Position numbers and translations under genes: made by a program. From Berberis thunbergii (Eukaryota; Streptophyta; Magnoliopsida; Ranunculales; Berberidaceae), in NCBI GenBank assembly GCA_003290165.1, contig QNQO01000533.1:643735-707734 (forward strand): 64,000 nt of DNA, read 5' to 3'. The notes under the pieces are model-generated. The model searched no databases and was not told where the DNA came from. It saw only the letters and a list, made by a program, of their open reading frames with translations. Shown here piece after piece: positions 60,564 through 64,000 of the stretch; within the stretch, counting starts at the first letter, position 1; each line of letters begins with the position of its first letter.

Positions 60564-60751
60564 GAGTTATTCTATGTGTCGAGGGAAAGGGCGAGGAAAC
60601 CAGCGAGGTAAACGAGGTGGCGGGGGTGAACCGTTCACCCCCTCGAGATGCGCGCACGGAAAACATCTCGAGGGGGTGAACGGTTCACCCCCCGCCACCT
60701 CGTTTACCTCGCTGGTTTCCTCGCTCTTTCCCTCGACATTTAGAATTTCCC
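60564..60751. mobile_element. Palindromic Mutator-type MITE, copy 5
   Basis: It is nearly identical to copy 1: arms GTGTCGAGGGAAAGGGCGAG and complement, and centre CTCGAGATGCGCGCACGG. The target duplication GTTTCAGAT is perfect (60555-60563 and 60752-60760). It is inserted in the Copia leader between primer binding site and gag. Because the host Copia is young, this family has been active recently. Confidence 0.9.
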
Positions 60752-60786
60752 GTTTCAGATTGGTTCAACCTAGCTTTGGTACCAAA

Positions 60787-61081
60787 TGATGAAACAGGAT
60801 GTTACAACCTTAAAATCAGCTAAAGAAATTTGCAAGAGATTTGATGATACACATACTTGGAGGAGAACTCCCTTGTTTATTCAAAGACTAATCATGCATG
60901 TTAAATAGGCTTACATAAGAAGAAGTAAAATGTAGCAGCTCCACGATCTTAACAGTCGTGGAATATGACTAGTTCTAAACCTCATCACTAACAAACTTAT
61001 CCCTCAAACATAGGGATATTATTGACTACTACGTAGAACAATTCTATAACCTAATAGTTAGGAACATTAACAACTTTAACA
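60787..61081 (-). repeat. Copia 5' LTR
   Basis: 295 bp; matches 56214-56511. It lacks a short block (TCCTAGAA-like) present in the other LTR and has a few substitutions. Confidence 0.95.
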
Positions 61082-61086
61082 CGCCC

Positions 61087-62130
61087 GAGTGTTGGAGAGA
61101 GACCTCACTGCAAAACTGTGAAGAGTCTGCTACTGTTAACAACATCATCGATGACTTTCGGATCGGAGCCTGTGTTGAAAGATTTACTTTTCATTCAGAG
61201 CTTGTAGGGAAGAGATGAAGAAGACATTTCTAGAATTTATTGGGGCTTCTTGCATATTATTCAACATGCTCGCCTTCTTTTCATACTGTATTTCCATCGT
61301 AATGAAAAGGGTGTTGAATCAACCATGATGAGGATTGAAAATTGTTTCTGAAACAGAGTCTGGTTGTAATAGCTTCATCGACTCACTACGATCCAGAGGA
61401 GGCTCTATTGAAAGGATCATCTGTGTCGAGTCCCCTAATTGAGGAGAAACATACTCATGTAGACCTTGGGGAGAAGGGGATTTGCAAAACTGAACTGAGT
61501 CGGCCCAACCGAGTTAGCGTTTGACTCACTTAAAATCAGGGAATATGGATTCAAATGGGAACTTGGATTTTTATCATTGTTTGGATGGTTGGGTAATATG
61601 ATCGGTGTAGGAAAGGGATTATGGCCAGAGGTGTTCATTAGCAAGGCTCTGTAGCAGTGATGGGCTTGGAAGAGATAGGTGAGAGATCCAAAACAAGAGA
61701 TAGTTGACTATGTTTATGAGTGTATGTTAAAGTTTATAGATCAAAACCTGGTCTAAGTAGTTGCTGGTGTTTAATTTGTGGTGAGAATGGTAACTCATCA
61801 TGAAAGATGGGGCATTTTGATTTTCTGGTGGGATGTCGTCGGTGCTTAAAAGAAAGAAAGAAAGCTAGGGGAGGTAATGAAAAGGCTAATTTAGATGGTG
61901 AACAAATGAATTGGAAGAGTGAATGGAGACGTGTTTCGGCGTAAACCCGCACAAAACACACAGTAAGCAAGCAAAAAAACAATAGTGATATCGCTCTGTA
62001 GTCCAGAAAGAGATAGTGGAAAAAGAGTTGCACTAAAAGGAAGAGATCTTGGCTGGAACAAGGAAGGATACAAGCGTTATAGAAAAGAATTGGAGTTTGC
62101 TGGAAGTTGAAACTTTAAAAAACTCTAGAG
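61087..62130. other. Right flank of the Copia insertion, no gene recognised
   Basis: Before the Copia insertion this stretch was continuous with 55682-56208. Short open frames exist on both strands, but none shows a motif. Proline/serine-rich minus-strand frames here could be the poorly conserved first ORF of the LINE at 51640-55150, but this is a guess. Confidence 0.3.
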
Positions 62131-62316
62131 GGAAAATTCTAAATGGCCTGGGAAATTCAGCGAGGTTGACTGCCTGGGAGGGGCGAAGTTACACTTTTGC
62201 CCCCCCTCTCTTTAACAAACTTTTAGAAAAAGTGTTAAAAAGGAGGGGTAAAAATGTAATTTCACCCCTCCCAGGCAGTCAACCTCGCTGGATTCCCAGG
62301 CCAGCTAGAATTACTC
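62131..62316. mobile_element. Palindromic Mutator-type MITE, divergent copy 6
   Basis: The left end GGAAAATTCTAAATGGCCTGGG is complementary to the right end CCCAGGCCAGCTAGAATTACTC. The flanking duplication ACTCTAGAG is perfect (62122-62130 and 62317-62325). The outer ATTCTA and inner CAGCGAGGT words match the family, but the rest of the arm (TGACTGCCTGGGAGGGG) and an AT-rich centre are different. It is a distinct subfamily using the same termini and 9-bp target size. Confidence 0.85.
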
Positions 62317-62365
62317 ACTCTAGAGTTATATAGGTCATTTGTAAGTTTACTCGTGATTATAAGTT

Positions 62366-62549
62366 CAGAAATTCTTATTGTCGAGGAAGTGGGCGAGGAA
62401 ACCAGCGAGGAAAGAGAGTGGCAGGGGGTGAATCGTTCTCCCCCTCGAGATGTGTGCCCACTTTTTTGTGCACGCATTCTAAGGGGATGAACGGTTCACC
62501 CCCTCCACCTCTTTTTCCTCGCTGGTTTCCTCGACAATAAGAATCACTC
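62366..62549. mobile_element. Palindromic Mutator-type MITE, copy 7
   Basis: Left arm ATTCTTATTGTCGAGGAAG, GGGCGAGGAAACCAGCGAGG; right arm CCTCGCTGGTTTCCTCGACA, ATAAGAATCACTC. The 9-bp duplication TTATAAGTT is perfect (62357-62365 and 62550-62558). The centre differs from copies 1 and 5 (TGTGTGCCCACTTTTTTGTG). It is 49 bases from copy 6. Confidence 0.9.
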
Positions 62550-62711
62550 TTATAAGTTAAACATTCCAAAATAGATTGGCGCATTATAGAAAATGGAATT
62601 GAAAATTCACGTTATAGGTTTTCATTGGGACATTAGTGACAAAAAAGTTCATTTTAACTGCCTATTAGGACCTTTAGTTTTGATTGTAAATTAAGAACAC
62701 TACAAGCAGAA

Positions 62712-62912
62712 CATTTGAGCTTTGTTTGAGTTGAAAATTTGAAGGAAATTAAAGGACAACATTAGAAACGTGTCAAAGTTTTTAGCTCGTTTAAACATTT
62801 CAACTAAATAAAAATTATATCATTTGAGCTTTGTTTGAGTTGAAATTTTGAAGGAAATTAAAAGCCACCATAAAAAACAATGTGTCAAAGTTCGCAGCTT
62901 GTTTAAACACAT
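62712..62912 (+). repeat. Direct repeat pair, 109-bp spacing
   Basis: CATTTGAGCTTTGTTTGAGT followed by TTGAAGGAAATTAAA and GTGTCAAAGTT occurs from 62712 and again from 62821. The units are about 85% alike over roughly 85 bases. No class assigned. Confidence 0.8.
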
Positions 62913-63113
62913 GTCTTGAGATATGCATTAAATTGTGAAAAAAAGTTGATTTCTCTGTCATAATCAAAGGAATTTCTAGATCTACCCCGAAGAAATACTT
63001 TGTTTACCCACTTTTGTTTTTGATTTTTTTTAAAAGACCATTGCTATTACCAACATCAAAATTAAAGGAGCTAAACGGCGAGCGTTAAGATTTGAATGCC
63101 TACGAATAAAGAT

Positions 63114-63827
63114 CAGTGTTCTAAAAATTGGTCTAGGCGGCCGCCTAGGAGGCGCCTAGGCGCTAGAAGGTGGAAAACCGCCCAGATTAATGCCTGGGCG
63201 GTTCTGGGCAGTCTGGGCGGTCTGGGCGGGTCTAGGCGGCCTAGGCGGGTCTAGGCGGTCTGGGAGATTTTTTATTTTTTTATTTTTTTATTTTTTTTAT
63301 TTTTTAATAAGGTTGATTGTGTTCTTATTTTATTTTTCTTTCCTATTTTGTAGAAAATAAACTATTTAATTGTTTTTTAGAAAATCTCGGAATGGGCTTT
63401 GATGATGATAATGATGATATGTCTAAATGTAGTGAAGGATGATTACTTAATGGAAGTCTCAAAGGATCTGCCGGTACCAATTTACTAATGTAGATTTTAT
63501 CAAACATAACTGAGGTTATTCATGCAATTTGAAAAAAAATAAAATAGTACACAAATTCAAATTTATATAAAGTACCCATCATGACCAATTTCAGTCATTT
63601 GAGTTTTAATAAATTTTGTTCACGATTGTTAATTTTTCATGTTTTTAAATTTTGCATATTATATATTGACATTAAATTGGATGTAATTGATAAGGTATTA
63701 TGCTTAACTTTTGTAAATTATTAAAGTTATAATACAAAACCTAAGACCGCCTAGGCACCGCCTAGGCCCCTGGGCGCTAGGCACCTGTTCGCCGCCCGCC
63801 CAGCGCCTAGCGATTTTTAGAACACTG
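63114..63827. mobile_element. hAT-type non-autonomous element, family B copy 2
   Basis: The ends CAGTGTTCTAAAAAT and their complement are flanked by the perfect 8-bp duplication ATAAAGAT (63106-63113 and 63828-63835). It aligns along its length with 42239-42961, including GGCGGCCGCCTAGG near the left end and the AT-rich interior. There are indels and about 10% substitutions. It encodes no transposase. Confidence 0.9.
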
Positions 63828-63835
63828 ATAAAGAT

Positions 63836-64000
63836 AGATGAAAGTACATCCAAAAAAGCAAGCTCGTGTTCCATTCTTTGTTGCCATCATAGTGTTTATT
63901 GCCATTAAATATAAATAAGGGCCCCTATAGTAAAACTCTCACTTACTCACTAAATAATATTTCTTTAACAAAAAATCAGAAACTTCATCCCATATTTCTC
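63836..64000. other. Right window edge, non-coding
   Basis: AT-rich sequence with no motif seen. Confidence 0.4.

Larger units (their letters stand above)
56214..61081 (-). mobile_element. Copia LTR retrotransposon, nearly complete
   Basis: Two LTRs of about 297 bp, 56214-56511 and 60787-61081, differ at only a handful of sites plus two small indels. Each runs TGATGAAACAGG...ACTTTAACA in plus-strand view. The element is flanked by a perfect 5-bp duplication CGCCC (56209-56213 and 61082-61086). On the minus strand the primer binding site TGGTACCAAAGC follows the right LTR at about 60784-60773, and a purine tract AAGGGAGGA precedes the left LTR. Total length is 4,868 bp, including a 188-bp MITE and its duplicated target. 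High LTR similarity implies a fairly recent insertion. Confidence 0.95.

Noticed and set aside
61734..62033. Leu/Phe-rich minus-strand frame as a membrane protein gene
   Set aside because: No homology, poor start context, and it lies in sequence probably derived from transposons.

Overview
The window looks like nuclear DNA of a flowering plant, probably a eudicot. It is AT-rich, its genes have GT-AG introns, and it carries plant-type Copia, Gypsy, LINE, SINE, CACTA, hAT and Mutator-like elements plus a piece of organelle DNA. No prokaryotic operon, CRISPR array or rRNA gene is seen. The species cannot be named from sequence alone.

Layout. 0-4.4 kb: a possible terminal exon, a tRNA-derived SINE (about 1.8-1.97 kb) and a TAGGGRTG-ended hAT-like element (3.1-4.4 kb) with a palindromic Mutator-type MITE inside it. 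4.4-15.9 kb: a mosaic of decayed Gypsy (Tat-like) pieces: LTR-like sequence, an extra gag-like ORF, a roughly 180-bp tandem array, a minus-strand gag, a plus-strand integrase and a second plus-strand gag, ending in a T/A low-complexity tract. 16.1-18.6 kb: two more palindromic MITEs around a Harbinger-like element that holds a captured first exon of COG5. 18.6-33.0 kb: a minus-strand Copia relic whose 5' LTR is split by a 9.3-kb CACTA element (23,616-32,935; TAA target duplication). The CACTA holds exon-intron fragments of at least four unrelated host genes, all on the minus strand: cobalamin-independent methionine synthase, mitochondrial GrpE/Mge1, chloroplast ascorbate peroxidase and a SNF2 chromatin remodeller. 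35.5-43.3 kb: a plus-strand Gypsy chromovirus-like element, with organelle DNA lodged in its 5' LTR and two different hAT-type elements in its body.

44.0-51.3 kb: the only recognisable host gene in its own context, a TPR-domain protein with a 5.2-kb first intron; its last exon carries a stop and a frameshift. 51.6-55.2 kb: minus-strand LINE. 56.2-61.1 kb: a nearly complete Copia element with near-identical LTRs and a perfect 5-bp target duplication, itself hit by a palindromic MITE. 62.1-63.8 kb: two adjacent palindromic MITEs and a second copy of a 0.7-kb hAT-type element.

The two most notable systems are (1) the CACTA element that strings fragments of several genes into one co-oriented array, and (2) a family of seven GC-rich, near-palindromic 150-200-bp elements with 9-bp target duplications, of which five have identifiable duplications. 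Nesting gives relative ages: Copia LTR older than CACTA; hAT-like elements and Copia older than the palindromic MITEs inside them.
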